Below, in pieces: positions 34,731-48,542 of a stretch of 64,000 nucleotides of DNA. Source of the DNA: Eutreptiella sp. 'Long Island Sound 2002'. Lineage: Eukaryota; Euglenozoa; Euglenophyceae; Eutreptiales; Eutreptiaceae. Numbering within the stretch: position 1 is the stretch's first letter; every line of letters begins with the position of its first letter. The stretch is from contig OZ038378.1 of the NCBI GenBank assembly GCA_964036045.1, positions 37,883,228 through 37,947,227 on the forward strand, given 5' to 3'. The notes below the pieces were generated by a model. The model had not been told where the DNA came from, made no database searches, and saw only the letters and a list, made by a program, of their open reading frames with translations. A program made the translations under genes and the position numbers.

Positions 34731-36830
34731 TGGGCTGCCTATGGGTGTGAAGGACGACCACACAAAGTATGAGCTAGAAGCTCAACGGTAGCCGCCACGA
34801 ACAGGCGTTTGCATTGCCGGACCTCCATTTCCAAAGCTGCAATTTGGGGTCCACATTATTCTTTTTTTTGCCCAAAACCACCCTAGAAGCCGTTAAAAAT
34901 GGCGAAATGAACGGAAATAGTGGCCACTCTACAGGTGCAGCTCGACTTTCCCGTGCCGAAGGGCCCTTTAAGGCCCTCTAACTCCACAATATGCCCGCGA
35001 ACCGCCCCCGAAATACCCCCGAAGGCCCCACAGATTGTGCACATTGGCCGCCGATAGCCCCAAACCAAAAACAGACGGTATCTTGGGCTATGTGGCTCAA
35101 AAGGCGATTTCGAGCGCACCTAATGCCTCAAAGTTGCACTAACCGACACCGAGAACAAGTACCCGCTGGGCTACAGCAAGCTGCAGGAGGTACCTCAAGG
35201 AAGTGGATGCCTAAATGGGTCAACAAGGTCCACCGGGTGCAAAAACAATATGACTCTTTTCAAAAATGAACTTGGAGTACATGGAATGCCAAAACAAGTG
35301 TTTTTGGCGCGTTTGGATCTCGTGGTGGCCCGTTTTTGGCCCTCCAAGACTCTCATAATGCCTTGAAAATGGGCAGTTTTCGGACAAAAAATTGTTCAAA
35401 ATGGGGTCAAAAATGCATTTTTCCAACAGTCGTAGATCAATTGGGGTTAAATGAGCCCTTTTTGAGCCCATTACAAGCCATTTTGGCGTCTCCAATGTCC
35501 CAACATGCCTTGAAAATGGGATGTTGTGCAACGAGAAATGGGTCCAAAATGGATCAAAATGTGGTTTTCCGAAGATTTTTTTTGGACTATCTGGGTGCAC
35601 AAACAAGTGGAATGAGCCCTTTTTGAGCCCAATGCAAGCCCTTTTGGCCCCTCAGAAGTCACAAACTGCCTTGAAAATGGGTCGTTTTGCCACCAAAATG
35701 GGTCAAAAATTGGTCAACAATTATGTTGTTCCAAGAATGATCCCAAACCATTGGGGGTGCCTGAACAAGTGAATTGAGCCCTTTTTGAGCCCATTGCAAG
35801 CCATTTTGGCCACTCCGGAGTCACAAAATACCTTGAAAATGGGCTATTTTGGCACGAAAAATCAGTCAAAAAACGGATCAAAAATGCGTTTTTCAAAAGA
35901 TACTTTTCCACTATTTGGGTTGCCCAAACAAGTGGGATGAGCCCATTTTGAGCCCATGTTGAGGTGTTTTGGCCCTTCTCAAGTGCTGAAAGGGCCTTGA
36001 ATATGGGCGAATTTGCACCCACAAATGGCTGAAAAATAGGTTAGAAACATGGTTTCGGAAAAATGATCCCACTCTAGTTGTGGTGCCCAAAGGGATGAGT
36101 ATAGCTCATTTTGAGCCATTCTGAGCCGCTCTCATCCACTTTGCAGTGTGTACCTCATTTGTCGTTCAAGTCTCCTGGACGATGCTCCTTCCCCCACTAG
36201 CTCGATCCCAATATTCAATCCTGGTTGGTTTGGGGCTTTTGTCGGCCAATGTGCACAAGCTGTGGGGCTTTTGGGCGCCTTTTGGGGGCGGTTCGCGGAC
36301 ATATTGTGGTGTTAGAGGGCCCTAGCGGGCTACCTCCTCCTGCCGCAGTCCACCGGGTACGGGAGTCTAGGCGTCGGTTAGGGCAATTTGAAGGGGTGGA
36401 AACCACCAAAAGTCGGTTGGTTGCGGGTGGATTAGGTGCGCTCCAAATCGCGTTTGGAGCCACATAACCCAAGATATGGTCTGTTTTTGGTTTGGGGCAG
36501 CCGGTGGCCAATGTGCACAAATGCTGGTGCTTTTGGGGGCCTTCTGGGGCTGGTTCGCGGACATATTGTGGAGTTAGAGCGCCCTAGACGGCCCTTCGGC
36601 ACGGGGAAGTCCACTTGCACGTGTAGAATAGCCACTATACCCCTTATTTTGGCCGTTTTTAGCAACTTCTAGGGCAGCTTTGGTAAAAAAAAAAGGCCGG
36701 GTTTGGCCCAAATTGCAAATTTGGAAATGGATCTCCGGTGCTTGCAACGGCCGCCCTGGGCTGCGACTGTTGAGTTTGTGGCTCATATCTTGTGTGGTTG
36801 TCCCTCACACCCATACGTAGCATCCACCAA
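34731..36830. repeat. Long inverted repeat, array 2, unit 1 (arms 34731-35200 / 36330-36830)
   Basis: The left arm has a ~40-bp deletion at about 35124 that removes the CCCACTTTGGGTGG palindrome present in all other left arms. It keeps the 78-codon antisense frame (34883-35119). The right arm keeps the sense version (36436-36672). The spacer monomers are in B orientation. Confidence 0.8.
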
Positions 36831-36950
36831 AATTTTGGCCCAATTCGAAGCACCACGACGGAGCTGTGATTTTTCCCCATTTCGCGCATGCTTGCTGTTT
36901 GTTGCTTGCCTGCCAAACTTGTTGGGTCCACCCTAGACACTAAAGAGGGT

Positions 36951-39900
36951 TATAAAACCAAGACAGGTTCCACCAGCTCGGTGAACCTCACCATAACCCT
37001 AACCAAGATTGAATGTTGGCACCGAGCTGGTGCGGGAAGGAACATCGTCTGGGAGACTTCAACAACAAATGAGGTACACACTCAAAAGTGGATGAGAGTG
37101 GCTCAAACAGGGCCTCAAAACGACGTGTGTTCATCTATTGGGGCAACATAACTAGATCAAGATCATTTTTGGAAAACCATGGTTTTGACCCGTTTTGGAG
37201 CCATTTTTGGTCCCAAATTGGCCCATTTTCAAGGCCTTTTCAGCCCTTGGCGGGGCCAAAATTGCTCAACGTGGGCTAGAAAGGGGCTCATTTCACTTGT
37301 TTGTTCACCCCAAATGGTCCAAAAGTATCTTTGGAAAAGCACATTTTTGATCTCATTTTTGACCCAAAGTAGCCCGGTGTCCTAGTGCGTCAAAAAAAGA
37401 TGGGATCGGGTTGAAGCGAAAGCCACTTGCCAGGACACACAAAAAAGGGTGGCCATGAGTGAAGTGGCGGCGGTGGGGGGAACGAAAAAAGTCACAAAAC
37501 CAACTATTTAGCAAACACGGGCGGTATCGCGGTAAAGCGATTGCCGCTTGCTCACACAAATAGAAGTAGCCAAAAAGGGGGAGGAGGGGGGGGGGCATAA
37601 CAAAAGGTATCATTATGAACTAAACAACAAACATTGATGGGACGGCGGTGAAGGGAAAGCTACTTGCCGACAGAAAAACAGATAGTCCAAGAGGGCGGAG
37701 GGGCATGAAAAATAGTACCATTACAAGCTACACAACAAACATTGATGGGATCGCGGTGAAGCGAAAGCCACTTGCCAACACGAAAAGAGGTTGCCGAAGG
37801 CGGGCTGGGGGGCACAAGCAATAGCATCATTACAAAGGATTCAGCAAACAGTGATGGGATCGTGGTGAAGCGAAAGCCACTTGCCAACACAAAAAGGGAT
37901 ATTCAGAAAGGGGGGCGGGGGCATAAAAGATAGTATCATTACGAACTTTTAAGCTAGCACCAATTGGATCGCGGTCAGGCAAAAGCCACTTGCCAACACA
38001 AAGAGAGGTAGCCAAAAATATGAAGCACCAAACAGTACCATTACAAACTAGTCAACCAACAGTGGTAGGATCGAGAATGCTTTTTGGGACCTTACATGGG
38101 CTCATATGCGTCACATACATGGTTTTGAACTGCTTTTGAGTCATCTATGGTCCTAAATTTGCCCATTTTAAAGGCCCTTTCGTCCTTGAGAAGCTGCTCA
38201 ACATGGGCTCAAAATGGACACATTCCACTTGTCTCTTCACCCCAAATAGTCTAACGGTATCTTTGGAAACACACATTCTGCAACCATTTTTGGACTCATG
38301 TTTGGGTCCCAAAACATCCCATTTTCAAAGCATTTTATACTGTCCGAGGGGCCAAAATGACTAGCAATGGGTGTAAAATGGGCTCATTTCAGTTGTCTAG
38401 ACACCCCAAATGGTCGATGGTCACCTTTTGCAAAAACACACATTTGACCCATTTTTGATCCACCTTTTGTCCCAAAACATCCCATTTTCAAGGCGTTTTG
38501 GGGTTTTAGGAGGGCCAAAGCGGGCCACCACGACGTCCAAACGCGCCAAAAACCATTGTTGTGGCATTCCACGTGGTCGTTGATCATTTTTGAAAAGGTC
38601 GGTTTTTTTTTTGCACCCGGTGGACCTTATTGACCCATTTTGGCACCCACCTCTTTGGGCTGCCTATGGGTGTGAAGGACGACCACACAAAGTATGAGCT
38701 AGACGCTCGACGGTAGCCGCCACGAACGGGCGTTGCAACTGCTGGACCTCCATTTCCAAAGCTGCAATTTGGGGTCCGCATCATCCTTTTTTTTGCCCAA
38801 AACCGCCCTAGAGGCCGTTAAAAATGGCGAAATGAACAGAAACAGTGGCTACTCTACACGTGCAGCTCGACTTCCCCGTGCCAAAGGGCCCTTTAAGGCC
38901 CTCTAACTCCACAATATGCCCGCGAACCGCCCCTGAAATACCCCCAAAAACCCCACAGATTCTGCACATTGGCCGCCGATAGCCCCAAACCAAAAACAGA
39001 CGGTACCTCAGGCTATGTGGCTCAAGAGGCAATTTCGAGCGCACCTAATCCACCCGCAACCACCCACTTTGGGTGGTTTCCATCCCTGAAAGTTGCACTA
39101 AACGACACCGAGAACCCGTACCCGCTGGGCTGCAGCAAGCTGCAGGAGGTACCTCAAAGAGGTGGATGCCCAAATGGGTCAACAAGGTCCACCGGGTGCA
39201 AAAACAAAATGACTCTTTTCAAAAATGAACTTGGAGTACATGGAATGCCAAAACAAGTGTTTTTGGCGCGTTTGGATCTTGTGGTGGCCCATTTTGGCCC
39301 TCTTAGACTCCCACAAAGCCTTGAAAATGGGCTGTTTTCGGACAAAAAATTGTTCAAAATTGGGTCATAAATGCATTTTTCCAACAATCGTAGATCACTT
39401 GGGGTGAAATGAGCCCTTTTTGAGCCCATTACAAGCCATTTTGGCGTCTCCAATGTCCCAACATGCCATTGAAAATGGGATGTTGTGCAACCAGAAATGG
39501 GTCCAAAAAGGATCAAAAATGTGTTTTTCCGAAGATTTTTTTTGGACTATGTGGGTGCAAAAACAAGTGGAATGAGCCCTTTTTGAGCCCAATGCAAGCC
39601 CTTTTGGCCCCTCAGAAGTCACAAACTGCCTTGAAAATGGGTCGTCTTGCCACCAAAATGGGTCAAAGATTGGTCAAAAATATGTTGTTCCAAGAATGAT
39701 CCTAGACCATTTTGGGTGCCTGAACAAGTGAAATGAGCCCTTTTTGAGCCCATTGCAAGCCATTTTGGCCGCTCCGGAGTCACAAAATACCTTGAAAATG
39801 GGCTATTTTGGCACAAAAAATCATTCAAAAAACGGATCAAAAATGCGTTTTTCAAAAGATACTTTTCCACTATTTGGGTTGCCCAAACAAGTGGGATGAG

Positions 39901-40909
39901 CCCATTTTGAGCCCATGTTGAGGTGTTTTGGCCCTTCTCAAGTGCCGACAGGGCCTTGAATATGGGCGAATTTGCACCCACAAATGGCTGAAAAATAGGT
40001 TAGAAACATGGTTTCGGAAAAATGATCCCACTCTAGTTGTGGTGCCCAAAGGGATGAGTATAGCTCATTTTGAGCCATTCTGAGCCGCTCTCATCCACTT
40101 TGCAATGTGTACCTCATTTGTCGTTCAAGTCTCCTGGACGATGCTCCTTCCCCCACTAGCTCGATCCCAATATTCAATCCTGGTTGGTTTGGGGCTTTTG
40201 TCGGCCAATGTGCACAAGTTGTGGGGCTTTTGGGCGCCTTTTGGGGGCGGTTCGCGGACATATTGTGGTGTTAGAGGGCCCTAGCGGGCTACCTCCTCCT
40301 GCCGCAGTCCAACGGGTACGGGGGTCTAGGCGTCGGTTAGGGCAATTTGAAGGGGTGGAAACCACCAAAAGTCGGTTGGTTGCGGGTGGATTAGGTGCGC
40401 TCCAAATCGTGTTTGGAGCCACATAACCCAAGATATGGTCTGTTTTTGGTTTGGGGCGGTCAGCGCCAATGTGCACAAATGCTGGTGCTTTTGGGGGCCT
40501 TGTGGGGTTGGTTCGCGGACATATTGTGGAGTTAGAGCGCCCTAGATGGCCCTTCGGCACGGGGAAGTCCACTTGCACGTGTAGAATAGCCACTATTTCC
40601 CTTATGGTTGCCGTTTTTAGCAGCTTCTAGGGCAGCTTTGGTAAAAAAAAAAAGGCCGGGTTTGGCCCAAATTGCAGATTTGGAAATGGATCTCCGGTGC
40701 TTGCAACGGCCGCCCTGGGCTGCGAATGTTGAGTTTGTGGCTCATATTTTGTGTGGTTGTCCCTCACACCCATACGTAGCATCCACCAAAATTTTGGCTG
40801 AATTTGAAGCACCACGACGGGGCTGTTATTTTTCTTCATTTCGCGCATGCTTGCTGTTTGTTGCTTGCCTGCCAAACTTGTTGGGTCCACCCTAGACACT
40901 AAAGAGGGT
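36951..40909 (+). repeat. Higher-order satellite unit, array 2, second
   Basis: Contents: cassette (36951 onward), A monomers, G-rich block (about 37405-38065), A monomers, left arm (38660-39152), B monomers (to about 40080), right arm (40290-40790). The left arm keeps the 78-codon frame (38808-39044, minus). The right arm loses it through a one-base change near 40461 (GCGCCAATG against GCGGCCAATG). Confidence 0.8.
38660..40790. repeat. Long inverted repeat, array 2, unit 2 (arms 38660-39152 / 40290-40790)
   Basis: Arms and spacer orientation are as elsewhere. The right arm differs from the others at about 40606, where the usual ATTTTGGCC is ATGGTTGCC. Confidence 0.8.
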
Positions 40910-43900
40910 TATAAAACCAAGACAGGTTCCACCAGCTCGGTGAACCTCACCATAACCCTAACCAAGATTGAATGTTGGCACCGAGCTGGTGCGGGAAGGA
41001 ACATCGTCTGGGAGACTTCAACAACAAATGAGGTACACACTCAAAAGTGGATGAGAGTGGCTCAAAAAGGGCCTCAAAACGACGTGTGTTCACCTATTTG
41101 GGCAACATAACTAGATCAAGATCATTTTTGGAAAACCATCGTTTTGACCCGTTTTGGAGCCCATTCAGGTCCCAAATTGGCCCATTTGCAAGGCCTTTTC
41201 AGCCCTTGGCGGGGCCAAAATTGCTCAACGTGGGCTCGAAAGGGGCTCGTTTCACTTGTTTGTTCACCCCAAATGGTCCAAAAGTATCTTTGGAAAAGCA
41301 CACTTTTGATCCCATTTTTGACCCAAAGTAGCCCGGTGTCCTAGTGCGTCAAAAAAAAGATGGGATCGGGTTGAAGCGAAAGCCACTTGCCAGGACACAC
41401 AAAAAAGGGTGGCCATGAGTGAAGTGGCGGGGGTGGGGGGAACAAAAAAAGTCACAAAACCAACTATTTAGCAAACACGGGCGGTATCGCGGTAAAGCGA
41501 TTGCCGCTTGCTCACACAAATAGAGGTAGCCAAAAAGGGTGAGGAGGGGGGGGGGGGGGGCATAACAAAAGGTATCATTATGAACTAAACAACAAACATT
41601 GATGGGATGGCGGTGAAGGGAAAGCTACTTGCCAACAGAAAAACAGATAGTCCACAGGGGGGAGGGGCATGAAAAATAGTACCATTACAAGCTACACAAC
41701 AAACATTGATGGGATCGCGGTCAAGCGAAAGCCACTTGCCAACACGAAAAGAGGTAGCCGAAGGCGGGCTGGGGGGCACAAGCAATGGCATTATTACAAA
41801 CGATTCAGCAAACAGTGATGGGATCGTGGTGAAGCGAAAGCCACTTGCCAACACAAAAAGGGATATTCAAAAAGGGTGGCGGGGGGATAAAACGTAGTAT
41901 CATTACAAACTTTTAAGCTAGCACCAATTGGATCGCGGTGAGGCAAAAGCCACTTGCCAACACAAAGAGAGGTAGCCAAAAATATGAAGCACCAAACAGT
42001 ACCATTACAAACTAGTCAACCAACAGTGGTAGGATCGAGAATGCTTTTTGGGACCTTACATGGGCTAATATGCGTCACATCCATGGTTTTGACCTGCCTT
42101 TGAGTCATCTATGGTCCTAAATTTGCCCATTTTAAAGGCCCTTTCGTCCTTGAGAAATTGCTCAACATGGGCTCAAAATGGACACATTCCACTTGTCTCT
42201 TCACCCCAAATAGTCTAACGGTATCTTTGGAAACACACATTCTGCAACCATTTTTGGACTCATTTTTGGGTCCCAAAACATCCCATTTTCAAAGCATTTT
42301 ATAATGTCTGAGGGGCCAAAATGACTTGCAATGGGCTTGCAATGGGCTCATTTCAGTTGTTTGGACACCCCAAATGGTCTATGGTCACCTTTTGCAAAAA
42401 CACACATTGGACCCATTTTTGATCCACCTTTTGTCCCAAAACATCCCATTTTCAAGGCGTTTTGGGGTTTTAGGAGGGCCAAAACGGGCCACCACGACGT
42501 CCAAACGCGCCAAAAACCATTGTTGTGGCATTCCACGTGGCCGTTGATCATCTTTGAAAAAGGTCGGTTTCTTTTTTACACCTGGTGGACCTTATTGACC
42601 CATTTTGGCACCCACCTCTTTGGGTTGCCTATGGGTGTGAAGGACGACCACACAAAGTATGAGCTAGAAGCTCAACGGTAGCCGCCACGAACGGGCGTTG
42701 CAACTGCCGGACCTCCATTTCCCAAGCTGCAATTTGGGGTCCACATCATCCTTTTTTTGCCCAAAACCGCCCTAGAAGCCGTTAAAAATGGTGAAATGAA
42801 CGGAAATAGTGGCTACTCTACAGGTGCAGCTCGACTTCCCCGTGCCGAAGGGCCCTTTAAGGCCCTCTAACTCCACAATATGCCCGCGAACCGCCCCTGA
42901 AATGCCCCCAAAAACCCCACAGATTCTGCACATTGGCCGCCCACAGCCCCAAACCAAAAACAGACGGTATCTTGGGCTATGTGGTTCCAAAGGCGATTTC
43001 GAGCGCACCTAATCCACCCGCAACCACCCACTTTGGGTGGTTTCCACCCCTCAAAGTTGCACTAAACGACACCGAGAACCCGTACCCGCTGGGCTGTAGC
43101 AAGCTGCAGGAGGTACCTCAAAGAGGTGGATGCCTAAATGGGTCAACAAGGTCCACCGGGTGCAAAAACAAAATGACTCTTTTCAAAAATGATCTTGGAG
43201 TACATGGAATGCCAAAACAAGTGTTTTTGGCGCGTTTGGATCTCGTGGTGGCCCATTTTGGCCCTCCTAGACTCCCACAATGCCTTGAAAATGGGCTGTT
43301 TTCGGACAAAAAATTGTTCAAAATTGGGTCAAAAATGCACTTTTCTAACAATCGTAGATCAGTTGGGGTGAAATGAGCCCTTTTTGAGCCCATTACAAGC
43401 CATTTTGGCGTCTCCAATGTCCCAACATGCCTTGAAAATGGGATGTTGTGCAACCAGAAATGGGTCCAAAATGGATCAAAAATGTGTTTTTCCGAAGATT
43501 TTTTTTGGACTATGTGGGTGCAAAAACAAGTGGAATGAGCCCTTTTTGAGCCCAATGCAAGCCCGTTTGGCCCCTCAGAAGTCACAAACTGCCTTGAAAA
43601 TGGGCCGTTTTGCCACCAAAATGGGTCAAAGATTGGTCAAAAATGTGTTGTTCCAAGAATGATCCCAGACCATTTGGGGTGCCTGAACAAGTGAAATGAG
43701 CCCTTTTTGAGCCCATTGCAAGCCATTTTGGCCACTCCGGAGTCACAAAATACCTTGAAAATGGGCTATTTTGGCACAAAAAATCAGTTAAAAAACGGAT
43801 CAAAAATGCGTTTTTCAAAAGATACTTTTCCACTATTTGGGTTGCCCAAACAAGTGGGATGAGCCCATTTGGAGCCCATGTTGAGGTGTTCTGGCCCTTC

Positions 43901-44879
43901 TCAAGTGCCGACAGGGCCTTGAATATGGGCGAATTTGCACCCACAAATGGCTGAAAAATAGGTTAGAAACATGGTTTCGGAAAAATGATCCCACTCTAGT
44001 TGTGGTGCCCAAAGGGATGAGTATAGCTCATTTTGAGCCCATGTTGAGCCGCTCTCATCCACTTTGCAATGTGTACCTCATTTGTCGTTCAAGTCTCCTG
44101 GACGATGCTCCTCCCCCCACCAGCTCGATCCCAATATTCAATCCTGGTTGGTTTGGGGTTGTTGTCGGCCAATGTGCACAAGTTGTGGGGCTTTTGGGCG
44201 CCTTTTGGGGGCGGTTCGCGGACATATTGTGGTGTTAGAGGGCCCTAGCGGGCTACCTCCTGCACGTTGCCGCAGTCCAACGGGTACGGGGTTCTAGGCG
44301 TCGGTTAGAGCAATTTGAAGGGGTGGAAACCACCAAAAGTCGGTTGGTTGCGGGTGGATTAGGTGCGCTCCAAATCGCGTTTGGAGCCACATAGCCCAAG
44401 ATATGGTCTGTTTTTGGTTTGGGGTAGTCGGCGGCCAATGTGTCCAAATGCTGGTGCTTTTGGGGGCCTTTTGGAGCTGGTTCGCGGACATATTGTGGAG
44501 TTAGAGCGCCTTAGAAGGCCCTTTGGCACGGGGAAGTCTAGTTGCACGTGTAGGATAGCCACTATACCCCTTATTTTGGCCGTTTTTAGCAACTTCTAGG
44601 GCAGCCTTTGTAAAAAGAAAAAAGGCCGGGTTCGGCCCAAATAGTAGATTTGGAAATGGATCTCCGGTGCTTGCAACGGCCGCCCTGGGCTGCGACTGTT
44701 GAGTTTGTGGCTCATATTTTGTGTGGTTGTCCCTCACACCCATACGTAGCATCCACCAAAATTTTGGCTGAATTTGAAGCACCACGACGGGGCTGTTATT
44801 TTTCTTCATTTCGCGCATGCTTGCTGCTTGTTGCTTGCCTGCCAAACTTGTTGGGTCCACCCTAGACACTAAAGAGGGT
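40910..44879 (+). repeat. Higher-order satellite unit, array 2, third
   Basis: Contents: cassette, A monomers, G-rich block (about 41365-42030, with an 18-base G run at about 41543-41561), A monomers, left arm (42620-43120), B monomers (to about 44060), right arm (44252-44755). The antisense (42772-43008) and sense (44363-44599) 78-codon frames are both open. Confidence 0.8.
42620..44755. repeat. Long inverted repeat, array 2, unit 3 (arms 42620-43120 / 44252-44755)
   Basis: The best-preserved pair for comparing the two arm-encoded peptides, since both frames are intact. By eye the right-arm and left-arm peptides share roughly three quarters of their residues, with a common core EPHSPRY.LFLVWG and PFGTGKSSCTCR. 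Confidence 0.8.
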
Positions 44880-46260
44880 TATAAAACCAAGACAGGTTCC
44901 TCCAGCTCGGTGAACCTCACCATAACCCTAACCAAGATTGAATGGCCCAAACCAAAATTGGCCCATTTGCAAGGCCTTTTCAGCCCTTGGCGGGGCCAGA
45001 ATTGCTCAACGTGGGCTAGAAAGGGGCTCTTTCCTCTTGTTTGTGCACCCCAAATGGTCCAAAAGTATCTTTGGAAAAGCACATTTTTGATCCCATTTTT
45101 GACCCAAAGTAGCCCAGTGTCCTAGTGTGTCAAAAAATGATGGGATCGGGCTGAAGCGAAAGCCACTTGCCAGGACACACAAAAAAGGGTGGCCATCAGT
45201 GAAGTGGCGGGGGTGGGGGGCACAAAAAAAGTCACAAAACGAACTATACAGCAAAACACGGGCGGTATCGCGGCAAAGGGAATGCCACTTACCCACACAA
45301 AAAGAGGTAGCCAAAAAGGGGGAGGAGGGGGGGGGACCATAACGAAAGGTATCATTACGAACTAAACAACAAACATTGATGGGATGGCGGTGAAGCGAAA
45401 GGGAACTTGTCAACAGAAAAAGGCATACTCAAAAGGGGGGGGAGGGGCATGAAAAATAGTACCATCACACGCTACACAACAAACATTGATGGGATCGCGG
45501 TGAAGCGAAAGCCACTTGCCAACAAAAAATGAGGTCGCCGAAGTGGGGTGGGGGGCACAAGCGATAGCATCATTACAAAGGATTCAGCAACTAGTGATGG
45601 GATCGCGGTGAAGCGAAAGCCACTTGCCAACACAAAGAGAGGTAGCCAAAAACATGAAGCACCAAACAGTACCATTACAAACTAGTCAACCAACAGTGGT
45701 AGGATCGAGAATGCTTTTTGGGACCTTACATGGGCTAATATGCGTCACATACATGGTTTTGACCTGCTTTTGAGTCATCTATGGTCCTAAATTTGCCCAT
45801 TTTAAAGGCCCTTTCGTCCTTGAGAAATTGCTCAACATGGGCTCAAAATGGACACATTCCACTTGTTTCTGCACCCCAAATAGTCTAAAGATATCTTTGG
45901 AAACACACATTCTGCAACCATTTTTTGACTGATTTTTGGGTCCCAAAACATCCCATTTTCAAAGCATTTTATAATGTGCGAGGGGCCAAAATGACTTGCA
46001 ATGGGCTTAAAATGGGCTCATTTCAGTTGTCTAGACACCCCAAATGGTCTTTGATCACTTTTGCAAAAACACACATTTGACCCTTTTGGGACCCACCTTT
46101 TGTCCCAAAACATCCCATTTTCAAGGCGTTTTGGGGTTTTAGGAGGGCCAAAACGGGCCACCACGAGCTCGAAACGCGCCAAAAACGCTTGTTTCAGAAT
46201 TCCATGTGGTCCGGGATCAATTCTATAAAAAAATCTTTTTTTTGCACCCGGCCGACCTTA
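44880..46260 (+). repeat. Shortened satellite unit, array 2
   Basis: Starts with the TATAAAA cassette but has a deletion at about 44943, 64 bp after the TATA, which joins the cassette directly to A monomers. A shorter G-rich block follows (about 45140-45690; fewer ~115-bp monomers than other units), then A monomers to about 46250. There is no left arm and no B spacer; a right-arm-type sequence follows directly. Confidence 0.75.
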
Positions 46261-48360
46261 TTGACCCATTTTGGCACTTGTAGCTTGCCACAGCCGACTG
46301 GGCCTAGGTACGATGGTGCCGGCCTTGGTTACGGGGATTTGCAGGGGTGGAAACCACCGGAAGTGAGTGGTTGCGGGTGGATCACGTGCACTCAAAATCG
46401 GGTTTTGAACCACATAGCCCAAGATATTGTCTTTTTTTGGTTTGGGCCGTTGTCGTCCACTGTGCACAGATTGTGGGCCTTTTTGGGGCCTTTTGGGGGC
46501 GGTTCACGGACATATTGTGGTGTCAGAAAGCCCTACAGGGCCCTTTAGCACAGGGAAGCCTAGCTGCATGTGTTGGGTAGACATTATTTCCACTCATTTG
46601 GCCTCTTTCAGTAGGTTCTAGGATGGTTTTGGGCAAAAGGGGGCTGATTTTGGCCCTAAATTGCAGATTTTGAGGTCGCGGTCGGGCAATTGTGAAGCCC
46701 GTTCCCGGCCGCCACCGTTGAGTTCTTGGCTCCTACTTTGTGTTTTTGTCCCTCACACCCATAGGTAGCATCCACCCAAACTTAGACCAAATGTGAAGCA
46801 CCATGCCGGAGCTCTGATTTTTTCTTATTTTGCGCGCGCTTGCTTGCTTCCTGCTTGCTGCTTGCTTGCCAGAAGTGGTAGGTCCACCCTGCACACTAAA
46901 CAGGGTTATAAGTCGAAAACTGGTTCCACCAGCTCGGTGCCCGAAGCCTCACCGTAACACTAACCTTGATTGAATATGGGGAGCGAGCTGGTGGGGGAAA
47001 GAACTTCCTCTAGGAGACTTCAACCACAAATGAGGTACACACTAAAAAGTGGATGAGAGTGGCTCAAAAGGGGCTCAAAATGACCTGTATTCATGTGTTT
47101 GGCCAGGACAACTTGACTAGGATCATTTTTGGACAAACACGGTTCTGACTCGTTTTTGAGCCATTGGTGGTCCCCAATTGGACCATTTTCAAGGCCCCGT
47201 TGGCCTTGCGAGGGTGCCAAAATTGCTCAGCATGGGCTCAAAGTGGACTCATTCCACTTGTTTGTGCACCCCAAATAGTCCAAAAGTAACTTTCGAAAAA
47301 TACATTTTTGGTCCATTTTTGAATGATCTTTGGTCCCAAGGACAGCCCATTTTCAAGGCGTTTTTTGATTTTGGAGTGGCCAAAATTGCTTGTATTGGGC
47401 TCAAAAGGGACCGATTTCACTTATTTGTGCACCCCAAATCGTCTAGGATGATTGTTGGAAAAGCACATGTTTTACCCATTTTTGACCCATTTTTTGTCCG
47501 AAAACAACCCATTTTCAGGGCGTTTTGGGATTTTAGGAGGCCCAAAACAGGCCACTAGGAGCCCCAAACGCGCCAAATACATATGTTTTGGCATGCCATG
47601 TGGTCCAAGATCCGTTTTGAAAAAAATCCCTTTTTTTGCGCCCGGTGGATCTTGTTGGCCCATTTTGGCAACCCCCTCTTTGGGCGACCTCTTGCAGCTT
47701 GCCGCAGCCCACTGGGCCTAGGTACGGGGTCTACGCGGTTAGGGCAACTTGGAGAGGTGGAAACCACCCAAAGTGGATGGTTGCGGGTGGATTAGGTGTG
47801 CTCGAAATCGCGCTTTGTGCCACATAGCCCAAGATATGGTCTGGTTTTGGTTTGGGGCTGTCGGCGGCCAAGGTGCACAAATTTTTTTGGGCTGCTGGGT
47901 GCCTTTTGGGTGCGGTTTGCGGACATATTGTGGTGTTAGAGGGCCCTAGAGGGCCACTTCGGCACGGGAAAGTCTAGCTGCATGTATAGAGTAGCCACTG
48001 TTTCCCTTCATTTGGCCGTTTTTAGTAGATTTTAGGCCGGTTTTGTGCTAAAAAAGGCTGATTTTGGCCCTAAATTCCAAATTTGGAAATCGACGTGCGA
48101 TGCTTGCGACGGCCGGCCATAAGCTCCGACTGTTGAGTTTGTGGCTTGTATTTTGTGTGGTTTTCCTGCACACCCATAGCTAGCATCCACCAAATTTTTG
48201 GCCGAATCCGAAGTACCACGACGGAGCTTTGGTTTTTCCCCATTTCGCGTGTGCTTGCTACTTGCTTCCTTGGTTGCTTGCTGCTGAACCTTTTCGGTCC
48301 ACCCTAGACACTAAAGAGGGTTATAAAACCAAGACTGGTTTCGCCGGCTTGGTGACCCGA
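46261..48360 (+). repeat. Degenerate ~1.4-kb satellite units with right arm only
   Basis: Two diverged right-arm sequences (about 46275-46780 and 47690-48195) are separated by A-orientation monomers (about 47040-47640). The arm starts are about 1.42 kb apart. Each ends in a cassette (about 46904 degenerate; 48322 TATAAAA). No left arm, B spacer or G-rich block is present. These look older than the 3.96-kb units and may show the ancestral unit. Confidence 0.75.
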
Positions 48361-48364
48361 ACCC

Positions 48365-48540
48365 TGTTGTAGAGGTCGCCAGCAAGGTCACCCCAGGAGG
48401 GGTGGCGCCATTGGTAGGTTGGGCATCTTGCTCAAGCTTGGCTCTCTAATTGGCATGCCACAAAACTATGAATGTCGAGCAAGACCATGACCTTGGCGCC
48501 GGGTTCCTAAAATGAGGTTATCAAGGAAGTGAAATTGGAG
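48365..48540. repeat. Direct repeat A (partner at 55780-55925)
   Basis: Shares GGCATGCCACAA, GAGTGTCG/AATGTCG-AGCAAGA, GGCnnGGnTCC and GGAGGTGAAATTGG-like stretches with 55780-55925 in the same orientation, at perhaps 75% identity by eye. Copy A has an extra ~30 bases near 48390. The pair encloses ~7.3 kb of broken mobile-element coding. Confidence 0.6.
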
Positions 48541-48542
48541 TT

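Larger units (their letters stand above)
32992..48360 (+). repeat. Satellite array 2: three ~3.96-kb units plus degenerate tail
   Basis: TATAAAA anchors at 36951, 40910 and 44880 give spacings of 3959 and 3970. A degenerate anchor at about 46904 and another at 48322 follow at shorter spacing. The array starts with the same LINE-proximal variant as array 1. It ends about 39 bp after the last TATA anchor, where low-copy DNA begins. Confidence 0.9.
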
